A stretch of 64,000 nucleotides of DNA, taken from positions 1-64,000 of the IMG/VR virus record IMGVR_UViG_3300036861_001161. One strand, given 5' to 3'. Under the pieces are notes generated by a model that worked only from the letters and a program-made list of their open reading frames with translations, was not told the DNA's origin and did not search any database. The position numbers and the translations under genes are program-made. The DNA is from a virus. Shown in pieces: positions 14,728 through 25,072 of this stretch (position 1 is its first letter; each line of letters begins with the position of its first letter).

Positions 14728-17058
14728 TTACTGCTTGGTAAACTCTAGCATAACTCCAACTATCTCAAGGTCCCCGGTGGACGTATCAGCACTATCCGCC
14801 GGTGCCCGGCAGAGCTTGATTTTGGTCAAATCTCCTGCTGACATCGAGTCATTATTCGTGAGCGGACACACAATCTGGCCCAGGAAACCTACGGTCCCTG
14901 GTACGGCGGCATCGTCACAATTATTCACCGTCGCGTAGGAATCGGTGTTGATATCCGCGCTATCGCCTGGGGTGACTGCCATGACGGAGATGTCCACCGA
15001 TACGCCGCCAGACGACGCACTGAGCATCGAATAAAGGACGCGCACCTGTGGACTCGTGCCATAGTCGGGGGGCATGACGAATTGCCACCAGACACATTCC
15101 TGAGTCGTGTCATCAAAGAGAATCCGCGTATTGTTCTCGCTATTGTCGATGACGCCGGGGTTGGTCGTAGGGAGCTTGGCAGCCCCGACCGGGAGTTGCA
15201 CATACGCCTTGGCGATGGTGGCGATGACGACTTCGTTGCTAAGGGTTGCATTGCTAGTCGTGGTGACATAGGTGGCGCTCAGTGGGGCTACGGCGAGCAT
15301 GGTTTGCGCGGTCGCAATACTCAGGGCTTCCGGCACGCCGGTGCCTGCCGTGTTGCGCCCGAGGAAGGTGGCGGTGGCCAGATTCGCCATCTTCGCCAGT
15401 GTGACCGTGGCCGCCGGAATCGTGGTCGCGAGACTACCGGCCGTGGTCGTCACATCACCCGTCAGCGCAGGGAAGTTCGCCGCGGGAAGGGCCGTGAGCC
15501 CTTGGATGGTCGTGGAACCCGTCCAGAGGGCCAGCTGGCCACTGGTCGGCGTGCCACTGTTACTGACGTTGCCCCCACCTGACGGCGTGGCCTGCGTACC
15601 GTCAGAACGATAAAACGTTGTGGTGGAGCCCGTGCCTTTGGGCATAAATCCATGCGCAGAGGTGGAGGCATTATTCGTCGTAACGTCCGTGAGCGCCAAG
15701 GCCGCTTCCGCGAGCGTCCCACCTCCGGCGGCATTTGTATGCGTATGCCCCGCATTCACAAAGCTGGCAATTGCCGGCGTGGTAAGGTCTGGGGAGACTT
15801 GCCGTACTAAGGCGCCGGTCCCCGTTGTACCGCCGAGCATCGTCAAAGCGGTTGTCGGAGTGAGGGCTTCCGGGTCGCCCGTCCCTCCCGTATTGCGTCC
15901 TAAGAACGTCGGGCTCGTGAGATCGGCCATCTTGGCCAGAGTCACGGCATTATTGGCAATCGTCGCGGCAAGACTACCGGCAGAGGTGGTAACATCTCCG
16001 ATGATCGCTGGGAAATTCGTCGCTGGGAGGGTCGTGACGCCCTGAATCGTCGTCGCGCTTGTCCAGAGGGCCAGCTGACCACTCGTCGGGGTGGGAACAT
16101 TCGAAACATTCCCTCCGCCAGTAGGTGTACACCAGGTCCCGTTGCCGCACCATACGGTGGAGGCTGACGCATTCGTGCCACTGTTGAGGCGACTCACCGG
16201 AAGATTGCCCGTGACATCCGTCCCCAGATCGACGAGCAGCCGCCGCCGCGCGGCATGCCAGTTCGGCGTTCCCGTATTGAGGAGGGTGATCTCAAGCTCA
16301 TCATTGACGAGCACGGCCGCCAGCGTCCCATTGATCGTGCCGTTGAGCCGTTCCCCCGTCGCGGGCTGCGCCACGCATTGGCCGGCCCCGGTATCCACTT
16401 TGACGACTCGGTAGAGACCAGCGGTCGTAGTGGCCGCTGGGGGTAACGTCAACGTTTTGTCTGTGGCCCCCGCCGTGCAGGGAATGACGTAATGTGCGCT
16501 GAGGCTCGTATTGCCGGACACGGGAGTAAATTGCGGCTTGATGGTGAGGACATCGGTCGCGTTGACGGTGAGGGCCGTGGTTGGACTCACGGTCGTCCCA
16601 GCACTGAGGTAGGCGGCAAGCGTAGCGGCTCCTCCACTCGCTACCGTGCCACTGCCACTTCCCGAGCCACCACCGAGGGACTGGGCCTGCATGTTGACGC
16701 CGTCATAACACGCCTCCAGCAACTGGTCGATGCCCAGGTCATTGGCGGCAAGGTTCGTCTGGATGCCCAGGACCGCTTTCTTCAGGGTTGTGGCGCCGAG
16801 ACCATTGACGTTCAGCGTGGCAGAGGCCGTATTAGTGGCGGTGACATGGACGAGGAAGCAGGTACCGGGCCGATATTGGGTAATGGCTGGATTCAATGTG
16901 CAGGTGAGAGCGTTCGCCGTACCCCCGGCGGTACAAAAATTAAACGCCCCGGCGATCGTCCGGTTCCCATTGATGAGTTGCCCTTGTCCATAGGCCAACG
17001 ATGAGGCAAGGAGCCACAGAAACAGCGTTGTGTGCCACGGGGAGAGCCGCGCCTGCAT
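14728..17058 (-). CDS. Exported tail-fibre-like protein (paralogue 2), 776 aa
   Basis: Signal peptide MQARLSPWHTTLFLWLLASS...LAYG, then GQGQLINGNRTIAGAFNFC and ATLNVNGLGATTLKK as in paralogue 1, with long stretches of near identity between the two. The middle contains classic tail-fibre repeats, including NNAVTLAKMADLTSPTFLGR and VTLAKMANLATATFLGRN in two tandem copies, each preceded by SGQLALWT(S/G)(A/S)TTIQG. The C-terminal 150 residues form a different beta domain. The fibre origin is certain from the repeats; the export signal makes its destination unclear. Confidence 0.78.
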   Translation of the reverse strand: MQARLSPWHTTLFLWLLASSLAYGQGQLINGNRTIAGAFNFCTAGGTANALTCTLNPAITQYRPGTCFLVHVTATNTASATLNVNGLGATTLKKAVLGIQTNLAANDLGIDQLLEACYDGVNMQAQSLGGGSGSGSGTVASGGAATLAAYLSAGTTVSPTTALTVNATDVLTIKPQFTPVSGNTSLSAHYVIPCTAGATDKTLTLPPAATTTAGLYRVVKVDTGAGQCVAQPATGERLNGTINGTLAAVLVNDELEITLLNTGTPNWHAARRRLLVDLGTDVTGNLPVSRLNSGTNASASTVWCGNGTWCTPTGGGNVSNVPTPTSGQLALWTSATTIQGVTTLPATNFPAIIGDVTTSAGSLAATIANNAVTLAKMADLTSPTFLGRNTGGTGDPEALTPTTALTMLGGTTGTGALVRQVSPDLTTPAIASFVNAGHTHTNAAGGGTLAEAALALTDVTTNNASTSAHGFMPKGTGSTTTFYRSDGTQATPSGGGNVSNSGTPTSGQLALWTGSTTIQGLTALPAANFPALTGDVTTTAGSLATTIPAATVTLAKMANLATATFLGRNTAGTGVPEALSIATAQTMLAVAPLSATYVTTTSNATLSNEVVIATIAKAYVQLPVGAAKLPTTNPGVIDNSENNTRILFDDTTQECVWWQFVMPPDYGTSPQVRVLYSMLSASSGGVSVDISVMAVTPGDSADINTDSYATVNNCDDAAVPGTVGFLGQIVCPLTNNDSMSAGDLTKIKLCRAPADSADTSTGDLEIVGVMLEFTKQ

Positions 17059-17195
17059 GAGAGAATCTCATCATGAGATCGTGGAGTGCGCCGGCTCATC
17101 ACCCTACTACAGCAGCGGGTGGGGGATACCAGAAGATTGTAGAAAGCATAACAGAGAATACCCTAACATACGAGAAGCAAGAGACACGCCTATGA

Positions 17196-18704
17196 TCAAG
17201 GGCTACGCACCTGCAAGGCCTGGACCTGGGCTTTGAGCGTGCCAACTTCCCCTGCTAGTTCTTTCACGGCGTTCACGAGTGCATAGATCATCGCATGGCC
17301 GTTATAATCTAAGATATCTATGTCAGTCTCCTCAGGTGTGAGCTTTCCTTTATGACTTCCGATCATATACGGCGCGACCGGCTGCACGTCCTGGGCAATC
17401 ACCCCGACATATTCCTGTCGGTCAACGGGTATCCCCCCTTTGCCGTTGTAGCAAAACCATTGGGGCTGGATCTGCAGAATGAGAGCCAGGCCATCCTGAT
17501 AGGGTCGCAGGACCTCCTTCAAACGCCCATCCGAAAGCGTTGCCCAGGTACTGGTGGCGAGCTTACGCGCGAGATCAGTGGACAGATCGAGCTGATGCGT
17601 CGAGGGGGTAACGCCGAGGCCCACGCGTCCAGTGTTCGTATCAATATCCACCCGTGTGACGGCCCCGGTGCGCTCCTGAATAAGGACGTGGTGCCCTGAG
17701 CCTGGCTGAAGATAGAGATTCCCCGTGCCACTCCGCACCCGTACCGCCGTGCTATCGACGACACCCCCGTCCTGGATCGTAAAGTCATTACCCGTGATCG
17801 CTGGCGCAGTGCACAGCACCAAGGTTCCTAATTGCGCCTGCCCGAACGTGACCACGACATCAAAGGTCGTGGGATGAACCGTCAACGATTCAGGAGCGAG
17901 GGCCGCCGCCAGCGGCGAGGTATTGTCATAGACCTGGAAGAGCAAGGCTTTGGTGGCGAGGTTGTGCGTCGTGCCGGGAATGTTGACGGTGGTCGTGCCG
18001 GGCAGGGTATGCACATACTGCGGGCCGGGCGAGGCAAGGATGATGGTCCCTGTTTGCGGCTGGCCGAACGTCAATCGCACGTCAAAATTGCCGGAATCGA
18101 CCGTCAGGGATTCCGGCTCGATTGCGGCGGCGGGCGTTGCAGCGTCATAGATTTGGAAGAGGAGATTCTTCGTCCCCAGCTGGTGGACGGCGCCTGGAAT
18201 GTCGAAGAGAATGACGCCGGTAAAGGTCGTGACATACAATGGCGGACTCGCATTGAGGACGACGATACCGCTCTGGGTCTGGCCAAAACTTGCCGCGAGG
18301 GTATAGGTAGCCTGATCAATCGTGACCAGTACCATTTCCGTCGAGAGCGCGGCGGCAGGAATCTGGGCATCGTAGACCTGAAACAGGACGGCAGGGGAAC
18401 CCAGATTGGATAAGGTGCCAGGGATACTTACGGCCGTGGTATTACTAAAGGAAATGACGCCTGCCGCCGTACTGCCGCCCGGGAGAAACTGTTGCAAGCG
18501 GGCCGCGACACTGCCATAGACGCCCTGGGGGTTCGCCCCTAACGCGGTCTCTATTTTGATAAGGGCATCAAGGATATCGTTCATCACTTCCATGTCAATG
18601 CGCGAAGCGGAATCAGGTCCCGCGCCATCCGCATTGACAAACGTCTGGCGGGAATCGATGGCCAGTGAATAACTGGAATTATTGCCACTCCCGAGCTGCG
18701 ACAC
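17196..18704 (-). CDS. Tail fibre with S74 intramolecular chaperone domain
   Basis: The GTG at 18704 is chosen because AAGGAGG lies just upstream; the longer frame would run through the previous gene. Residues about 95-310 hold three copies of a module of about 70 residues (IPGTTHNLATKALLFQVYD; LTVHPTTFDVVVTFGQAQLG). The C-terminus is an endosialidase-type chaperone (peptidase S74): TLSDGRLKEVLRP with the Ser-Lys pair, YVGVIAQDVQPVAP, and a final coiled coil. These domains trimerise the fibre and then cut themselves off. There is no signal peptide, so this is an ordinary virion fibre beside the tail-tip genes. Confidence 0.88.
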   Translation of the reverse strand: MSQLGSGNNSSYSLAIDSRQTFVNADGAGPDSASRIDMEVMNDILDALIKIETALGANPQGVYGSVAARLQQFLPGGSTAAGVISFSNTTAVSIPGTLSNLGSPAVLFQVYDAQIPAAALSTEMVLVTIDQATYTLAASFGQTQSGIVVLNASPPLYVTTFTGVILFDIPGAVHQLGTKNLLFQIYDAATPAAAIEPESLTVDSGNFDVRLTFGQPQTGTIILASPGPQYVHTLPGTTTVNIPGTTHNLATKALLFQVYDNTSPLAAALAPESLTVHPTTFDVVVTFGQAQLGTLVLCTAPAITGNDFTIQDGGVVDSTAVRVRSGTGNLYLQPGSGHHVLIQERTGAVTRVDIDTNTGRVGLGVTPSTHQLDLSTDLARKLATSTWATLSDGRLKEVLRPYQDGLALILQIQPQWFCYNGKGGIPVDRQEYVGVIAQDVQPVAPYMIGSHKGKLTPEETDIDILDYNGHAMIYALVNAVKELAGEVGTLKAQVQALQVRSP

Positions 18705-18705
18705 G

Positions 18706-18906
18706 TTAGCCTCCTTGCCCAGCGCCAGGCCGGGGGTGGGTCCTGAGATATTCGCGGATGGCGCGTCGCACATCCTGAGCATCCAGGCGCGGCAAGGTCA
18801 GGGCTTGCCGCAAAACGTTCAGTTGCTGAACGAGCAAGGTAAGCACCATCTGGGTCTCATAGGAGACGGTGGTATCAAGGGTGACGCGGTGATCCAGGCG
18901 TGGCAT
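18706..18906 (-). CDS. Small tail-associated protein, 66 aa
   Basis: The ATG at 18906 follows AAGGAG by nine bases and lies inside the end of the upstream reading region. The product (MPRLDHRVTLDTTVSYETQM...) is mostly helical, with LTLLVQQLNVLRQAL. It is packed between two fibre genes with one-base spacing to the next start (TAACGTG). Function unknown; a fibre-assembly or connector role fits the position. Confidence 0.6.
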   Translation of the reverse strand: MPRLDHRVTLDTTVSYETQMVLTLLVQQLNVLRQALTLPRLDAQDVRRAIREYLRTHPRPGAGQGG

Positions 18907-18907
18907 G

Positions 18908-19879
18908 TCAAGCGGCTCCTTCACTCATCAGAATTATTTCCTCTAGCATGACACTCAGATCACCAGAGCGGGGTGGGGAGCCACTGCTCTCCAGGATCAC
19001 GGCATCGAGTAACAAGCTTGCACTGCCTACGATGGAAAGCGTCCCCTGCGCGGTCAGGAGCGCCGGCGCACCCACGAGGGCGGCGGTGGCCTGGATGGGG
19101 AGAACTCCCATACTCTCCAGCGTCTGGGCCTGGAGGAGAGCGTTTAGATTCCCTTGTATCGCCATACTGCCGATGCTGCTGACCAGCACCGCAGCCGTCG
19201 TGAGACTGCTTGTGGCCTGGAGCGCCAGGGTGCCCGCACTCGTCAGATGGGCATCCTCCGTCGTCAGGGCGGTGGTCAGCATGGTCGTCAGCGTCGTGGT
19301 GGCGCTCATGCTCGCATCCACAAGGGTCGCCGTGAGACTCCCCTGGATACCGACCTGCCCCGTACTACTCATTTGGGCCGATGCGAGCGTGAGTGCACCG
19401 GTTCCAAGCACGGCCACGCTTCCGGTCGAAGAGAGGATCGTCTCAGCAGCATCGACGGCCCAGATGATGACATCTGCGGCCACATAGCCCGGCATCGTCA
19501 CCAAGCGGACCTGAAACCGTTGCGCCACCTCCGACGTCAGCAGCAGGGTCGGATCTCCTGTCGTCAAGACCGTGGGAGTGCCATTGACCAACAGCGTACA
19601 TTCAACGAACGGCGCAACGGTAATGGCGCATTCGGCCAGACCATCGGCAATAAAGGACGAAGGAACGGTGGTAATCGTGAGCAACGTTTTCGCCGTGAGG
19701 ACCCCTGCAAGCACCTCATACGCCTGTTGCCGCTGGTTCTCGATATCCCATGGGGGCATGAGATAGCCATACATGGGGTCATCCTCGACGATCTGGGCCT
19801 CAATGAGGGCCTGATTATTCGATTCATAGAGCGAACGAATCTGCCCGGTACTGAGAAGGTATTGAAGCAACTGTGCCAT
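18908..19879 (-). CDS. Tail fibre/tip protein with 21-residue repeats
   Basis: The N-terminal 140 residues look like a head-binding or tip-attachment domain (LLQYLLSTGQIRSLYESNNQ). The C-terminal half is built from roughly 21-residue repeats ending in L-x-I-Q (GNLNALLQAQTLESMGVLPI, ATAALVGAPALLTAQGTLSI, GSASLLLDAVILESSG), which suggests a beta-solenoid or trimeric beta shaft. The ATG at 19879 is preferred because the earlier TTG overlaps the upstream stop. It follows the tip protein directly, a normal place for fibre genes. Confidence 0.7.
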   Translation of the reverse strand: MAQLLQYLLSTGQIRSLYESNNQALIEAQIVEDDPMYGYLMPPWDIENQRQQAYEVLAGVLTAKTLLTITTVPSSFIADGLAECAITVAPFVECTLLVNGTPTVLTTGDPTLLLTSEVAQRFQVRLVTMPGYVAADVIIWAVDAAETILSSTGSVAVLGTGALTLASAQMSSTGQVGIQGSLTATLVDASMSATTTLTTMLTTALTTEDAHLTSAGTLALQATSSLTTAAVLVSSIGSMAIQGNLNALLQAQTLESMGVLPIQATAALVGAPALLTAQGTLSIVGSASLLLDAVILESSGSPPRSGDLSVMLEEIILMSEGAA

Positions 19880-19881
19880 GG

Positions 19882-22800
19882 TCAACGCCTGCGTCGCATG
19901 CCGACGAACGTCGAATTATTCAGCGTCACCTCATTGGTACTCGCGGTGCCGAAGTAACTCACCACAAACAGTTTATTCGTCATGTTCGTTGGGACGTTAT
20001 AGACCATTTGCAGCATAATACTGCCTTCCAGGACGCCCCCGAAGATCGTAATGTCCCAGATTGGCCCCAGTTGGGAATCTTCTTTGAGCATAATCTGCAT
20101 GCGATCCGTCGTCACACTGAGCTGTCCCAAGCCCTTAAACACGAACCAGAGCTGATCGCCTGCCTCCAGGGAGGGAAACAAGATGGCCGCATGCGTCACC
20201 TCGGTATTAGTGGTACTTCCGGGATTGCTTGTCACACGAATGACTTCCGTGACCGCATTGACCGCCACGGACGGGGTCGTGACGGCCGCCGGCGCAATCC
20301 CGGCCGTCTGGACGCCACTATCGAATCGCCACATCAGTTGCCCGGCTGCGTTATAGATGAGGAGTCCATAGTCAGGAAACCCCGCTTGCGTCAGATTCCC
20401 CATAAGCACCCGCAGCGCATTACTTCCATCCAACACTGCGATATTTTGCTGTACACCCTGCAACCGCAACTGCGGCCCCACCCCAATGCTGATGTCGGCC
20501 TGGATGGTTCCTGCGATGATTTTGTTGGCGCTCAGGTTGCTCACATGCGCATCGGTAATCAGCGCATTGGCGATTTGGGCCGACGTGGTGATGACCGCCG
20601 TATCGGTGCGTAGGTGTTGGGATGCAATGGTGGCCGCAGTGATCTTTTGTGCCGTAATGCTGTTATCGGCAATGCCGAGGGTCTGGGCCCCATCCGTGAA
20701 ATTCCACATGAGCTGGCCGGCGGCATTAAAAATGCGCATCCCCCAATCCGTGGAGAGCGCGCCAAGTTTGCCGAGTTGGACGCGCGTGCCCCCAACCTGG
20801 TCAATGATAAAGATTTGTTGATTCGGACCATCAAGAAAAATTTGCGTGGCCACGCCGAGATTGACGAGCGCTTGGATCGTTCCCGCCGTGATTTTGCCTG
20901 CCGAAAGGCTACTGACATGCGCATTGGTAATAATGGCATCACGAATCTGGGCGCCCTGGGTAATCAGTTCTCCCGTAGTCACCTTGGCTGCCGTCACAAT
21001 CTGATCGCCCAGGTCATTGGTCACCGCCTGGGCACTCGTCGCACTCAGACCTGCCGTATCCGCTGGCACAAAGGTGCTGAGATTCTCGGAACTATCTTTG
21101 GCACGAAACCAGTAATACCAGGTCTGCCCGGTGAGCAGGCCCTCATGCACGAGGGATTCCCGTGCTTCCCCAACTTTATTCGCGGTCGTGCGGTTATTGA
21201 TCAGCGAGGCCCAGATTTCGACTGCGACATAATCGCGGTCAGGTGGCGGGGTCCAGAGCAGGGCGATCGCCCGAAAACTCCCAAAGGCCGTGAGATTCGT
21301 CGGCGTTCCTGGCGCGACCGTATCAGTCCCGGTCGTAGTCGAGACTTCCATCGTAAACGGCGAGACATTATGGAACCGGTCAAAGGCTAGGATCCGACAG
21401 AAGATCGTCACATTCCCAGGGACAGATTCCAACCGGACCGACGTCTGACTTTTGTCCACGCTGAACACGGTCGGGGTGAGACTCGGATCGACGCGAAAAT
21501 GGACCTCATAACCGGCCAGGTCACTTTCGGTATTGGCCGTCCAGTTCGCCTGTACCCAGGGAATGATCGTCCCATCAGCGCTGACGGTGGTGCCGGTACT
21601 CAGGCTCAGTCCGATGGGCAAGGCGGGAGGAATGGTATCCAGACTATCGGCATTGATTGAGACGGGTGTAAAGCTGGCAATCTGGCTGCGGAGGCCTGGG
21701 CCAAACGTATCATAGGGCAGAATGTAGACGTAGTAGGTCACATCGGCAAGGAGATTGCCAGGGAAAAGTTTTTGGAATCGAATGCTCACATCCTGATAGA
21801 TGGCAAGCGGCGGATTCACCGTATCCAGGTGGACTTCATAATGATCAAAATCACGTGGCTCAAAAAATTGATTATAGTCGATCAGCGCCGCCTGAAAGAG
21901 CGCTTTCACTTCCGGGATAAGGTCTGTCATGTCCGGCGGAGGGTTCGTCACAGTGATCGTTACTGGATCCAGGGATATCCGCCCGGTATTCGTGCGCGCA
22001 TACACGAGAAATTGGATGGTGCGCTGGGCACCTGATTGCCCCTGCCGCACATGATCCTCAGCGTTTTGCTCTAGGGTATACGTCCATTGCACGCTTTGCC
22101 CTGGAGGTCCGGTGGAGACCGTCGTGCGGCGTAGCAGGCTCAGTTGCCCAGGCATCCAGACTTCAACGATATAATCTTGGACAAAAAACGTTGCCGAAAA
22201 GAGGGGACTATTGGCGACGGGATCCCACTCGATATGAATATCTCTGCCCTCAAATTCTGTCTCGCCAACACGTTGTCCCCGCAAGCGCAGATTGAGGACT
22301 GTCGATGGGAAAAAATCCGGCGTCGTGGCTCCGGAGACATGGATGAGGGCTTCCCGGGCGCCGAGTTCATTCGGGACACCCCGTTGGGAGATAGGCACCA
22401 CCCGGTAAACATAGGTTACATGAGAGGTGACCGTATAATCATCAAAATCAAGGATATGCCCGGTCACCTGAAAGAGGGGCGCATAGTTCAGATTGCTATC
22501 CTGCTGGGAGACACCCGCCTGGGCGATGCCGGCGGCAGCAATCCCTGCCAGATCCCCACTCAGGACCGTCCGCCGAAACACCATCGCGCCGCCATAGGGG
22601 GCAAAGCCAGCAGTCAGCGCGGCTACATCCCAGGAAATGTTGACCACATGCAAGGAGGCACCACTTGGCTGAATGCGCGTGACTTCCGTGAGAATGAGCG
22701 AGGTGATAGCCGGAGGCGGCCCGAGCGGATTAAATAGCACTGTTGTTACTGGGAGTGGCGAGGCATTCGGCTCATCATAGATGGAGGGATTATGAATGAC

Positions 22801-25002
22801 GGCCTGCAAAGTGAGCGTCGTCGCACTCGAGCGTTTCAGGTTGACGACGCGAAAGACTTTGACAGCGCTATCCGCGACACCGACTACGGCGCCAAAGGCC
22901 CAGAGACTGGTCCTGGGCGCGGGGGTCTGGCCGAGGGGGGTTGCCAGCGCCAGCGTGGTGGCCGGGCCATCGCCAAAGTAGATGACCGGACGCATCTCCA
23001 CTACGTCGTTCTCATGGCGCACATACACGAGATAGGACTGTGCACCGACAAAGGTGACCGTCTCATCCAGGGTGAGCATCGTCATGGTGCTGCCGGCCTG
23101 GACGCGGCCTGACACGCCCCAGCCGGGGAGGGGATGCGCGAAGCGCAAGAGATCATGGGGTTGTAAGACCAGCGCATCGAGGGCGCAGGTACATTCGAGC
23201 GTCAAGGTTTCATACCGGCGCCGGTTCAGCTCAAATTGGAGCGCTCGCATAATGCGCGAGGCCTTGGTTACGCCACGGATCTCCAGACTGGCTTTCCGAA
23301 CATCAGCAGGCCAGTTGTCCATCGTCGGCCAGGTCAGGACGTCCTGTTGAAACTCATTGTCCTGATTCGCGTAGCGAGCCTCCATCACATTGATGCGGTC
23401 CACATCGCGGGTATAGGTGAGCTTGAGATCACTGCAATTGGCCCAGGAGAGCAATTGCACAGGGGGATCGTCGCGCGTGGGACGCGGAGTCCAGAGCCCT
23501 TCACTCTTAAAGAGCAGTGTCCGACTCGCCCCCTGCATTTCCAGTACTGCCGATTGCGCACGACTGTCACGGTCCAGCACATAGTTAAACGTATGGCGGG
23601 TTTCCCCATCAATCACCTGGTCACAATAGGCAGCCCAGGCGGCAAACGCGCCCAGGTCAATCTCAGCATCAGGAATCCCCAGGCCATAGCGCGTATCCGT
23701 GAGGAAATCCATCATGCACCAGGCCGGATTATCCGACCAGGTCAGCCCGGACGCGAATGATCCGACACGCACTGTACGTCCGCGCACATCAAGGGTAATG
23801 TTGGGCAGGGCACCCTGGAGGGCATTCGTGGCGACCGAGCGCAAGCCAAGCAACGCGGTATTGGGATAGGTCTGGATGTTCTGTTGGATCTCGGTCACAG
23901 ACTCAAGGGTGGGCTTCCAGCGGTCGCGTTGCTCATTATTGTTCTTGACAGCGACCAGCGCCAGACGAATGTCATACGTCCCCAGGGGCAGGCCTTCCCG
24001 ACGAATACCCAGCCGTACGGGACTGGTACGGGCGGCCGTGATATCCCAGTCCAGGGGACCATTCCAGCCCTCAGCATTGCGTTGATAGTAATACCGGACG
24101 CTGACCGCATTGTCTTCTTTGTTGCCATCACTTGTAAAATGGTACAGTCCTTCATTAAATACGATATTCAGAATAAACGCCTGCACGGGTACTGTGGTCG
24201 TATAGATGATCTCATTCGTGGGAATCTCACGCCCATCCGCAAACGTCTGGCGCGTCTCCCCAAAGGCCGGCAGGGGGCCTTGATCGGACGTGCCCAGGGC
24301 AAACGACGGCACTACGCCAGGGAAATTGGCCAGCGGCTGCCCATTAATTTGGATGGTCTCCGGGAGCAATGTCGCGTCAATCGGGCCTTCACCGAGAGCA
24401 ATAAGCATGGTCAACGTCGGCGGAGTCGCGACGGCCGTCAGGCTGCGCTGCGATTGCCCGACATCGACGACGGTCATGGCCTGATCCACCGACGCGCTGA
24501 GCAGTTGCCCGCCGACCCGATGCCGGCCATAGATCACGGGCACCACTGCTCCAGGGCCAATCGCGGTGCGAATCCCTTCCCAGCTGAAGGTGGCCTCATC
24601 CGGGGCCTGGATATGCGGTTTTGCGGGAGGGAAGAGCAGGTAAGTCAGACCTGTCACAGCAAGGGAGACGGCGAGGCCGACGGCGAAGGTAATCAGCAGT
24701 GCGGGCGTGACGACGGGATCACCCCAGCGCGGAATGACCAGTATCTCATCGCCTGGGCGCAGAGTCAGCGAGAGGTATTCTTCATCGAGAAGCACCCGTC
24801 CATTCAGGATAATACGTTCTGCCGTCAGGGTATCATAGAATGTGAGAACATCAATGACAGTGCCAGGCAATGGGATCTCTGTGCGCCAGATGCGCCAGGA
24901 ACCATCCGCAGCCCGGATGGGGGAGCAGAGGATTGCGAGCGTGGCGGTCGCCACAGACTGCAATTCAGGATCGCATATTTCAGGAATGAGGGCTGTAGCC
25001 AT
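19882..25002 (-). CDS. Tail tip / host-specificity protein, gpI-gpJ-like fusion
   Basis: Residues about 60-95 look like the beta-grasp tail of lambda-type gpI (ERIILNGRVLLDEEYLSLTL, RPGDEILVIPRWGDP), and a hydrophobic stretch follows (LLITFAVGLAVSLAVTGL). The protein then becomes a gpJ-type tip (FSWEGIRTAIGPGAVVPVIY, RDVDRINVMEARYANQDNE). Several FN3 domains follow (from about 870), and the C-terminus has two similar repeats around ITAQKITAATIASQHLRT and LITDAHVSNLSANKIIAGTI. gpI and gpJ are usually separate genes. The tip contacts the host receptor and closes the tail tube. Order NlpC, tip, fibres matches lambdoid siphophages. Confidence 0.85.
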   Translation of the reverse strand: MATALIPEICDPELQSVATATLAILCSPIRAADGSWRIWRTEIPLPGTVIDVLTFYDTLTAERIILNGRVLLDEEYLSLTLRPGDEILVIPRWGDPVVTPALLITFAVGLAVSLAVTGLTYLLFPPAKPHIQAPDEATFSWEGIRTAIGPGAVVPVIYGRHRVGGQLLSASVDQAMTVVDVGQSQRSLTAVATPPTLTMLIALGEGPIDATLLPETIQINGQPLANFPGVVPSFALGTSDQGPLPAFGETRQTFADGREIPTNEIIYTTTVPVQAFILNIVFNEGLYHFTSDGNKEDNAVSVRYYYQRNAEGWNGPLDWDITAARTSPVRLGIRREGLPLGTYDIRLALVAVKNNNEQRDRWKPTLESVTEIQQNIQTYPNTALLGLRSVATNALQGALPNITLDVRGRTVRVGSFASGLTWSDNPAWCMMDFLTDTRYGLGIPDAEIDLGAFAAWAAYCDQVIDGETRHTFNYVLDRDSRAQSAVLEMQGASRTLLFKSEGLWTPRPTRDDPPVQLLSWANCSDLKLTYTRDVDRINVMEARYANQDNEFQQDVLTWPTMDNWPADVRKASLEIRGVTKASRIMRALQFELNRRRYETLTLECTCALDALVLQPHDLLRFAHPLPGWGVSGRVQAGSTMTMLTLDETVTFVGAQSYLVYVRHENDVVEMRPVIYFGDGPATTLALATPLGQTPAPRTSLWAFGAVVGVADSAVKVFRVVNLKRSSATTLTLQAVIHNPSIYDEPNASPLPVTTVLFNPLGPPPAITSLILTEVTRIQPSGASLHVVNISWDVAALTAGFAPYGGAMVFRRTVLSGDLAGIAAAGIAQAGVSQQDSNLNYAPLFQVTGHILDFDDYTVTSHVTYVYRVVPISQRGVPNELGAREALIHVSGATTPDFFPSTVLNLRLRGQRVGETEFEGRDIHIEWDPVANSPLFSATFFVQDYIVEVWMPGQLSLLRRTTVSTGPPGQSVQWTYTLEQNAEDHVRQGQSGAQRTIQFLVYARTNTGRISLDPVTITVTNPPPDMTDLIPEVKALFQAALIDYNQFFEPRDFDHYEVHLDTVNPPLAIYQDVSIRFQKLFPGNLLADVTYYVYILPYDTFGPGLRSQIASFTPVSINADSLDTIPPALPIGLSLSTGTTVSADGTIIPWVQANWTANTESDLAGYEVHFRVDPSLTPTVFSVDKSQTSVRLESVPGNVTIFCRILAFDRFHNVSPFTMEVSTTTGTDTVAPGTPTNLTAFGSFRAIALLWTPPPDRDYVAVEIWASLINNRTTANKVGEARESLVHEGLLTGQTWYYWFRAKDSSENLSTFVPADTAGLSATSAQAVTNDLGDQIVTAAKVTTGELITQGAQIRDAIITNAHVSSLSAGKITAGTIQALVNLGVATQIFLDGPNQQIFIIDQVGGTRVQLGKLGALSTDWGMRIFNAAGQLMWNFTDGAQTLGIADNSITAQKITAATIASQHLRTDTAVITTSAQIANALITDAHVSNLSANKIIAGTIQADISIGVGPQLRLQGVQQNIAVLDGSNALRVLMGNLTQAGFPDYGLLIYNAAGQLMWRFDSGVQTAGIAPAAVTTPSVAVNAVTEVIRVTSNPGSTTNTEVTHAAILFPSLEAGDQLWFVFKGLGQLSVTTDRMQIMLKEDSQLGPIWDITIFGGVLEGSIMLQMVYNVPTNMTNKLFVVSYFGTASTNEVTLNNSTFVGMRRRR

Positions 25003-25023
25003 GGATTCTCAATGAGTAGATGC

Positions 25024-25072
25024 AGTCACATAGTCACATAGACGTATAGTCACATAAATACATAATCACACG
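25024..25072. repeat. AGTCACATA direct repeats on an 8-base grid
   Basis: AGTCACATA occurs at 25024, 25032 and 25048, with a degenerate copy (AATCACAC) at 25064. Starts are spaced 8, 16 and 16 bases. They sit in the 114-base gap between the NlpC gene and the tip gene, which otherwise holds only a 20-codon frame behind a GGAG. Confidence 0.6.

Noticed and set aside
23884-25041. Plus-strand frame of 385 codons antisense to the tail tip gene
   Set aside because: No ribosome site and no recognisable domain, while the opposite strand encodes a clear tail-tip protein.
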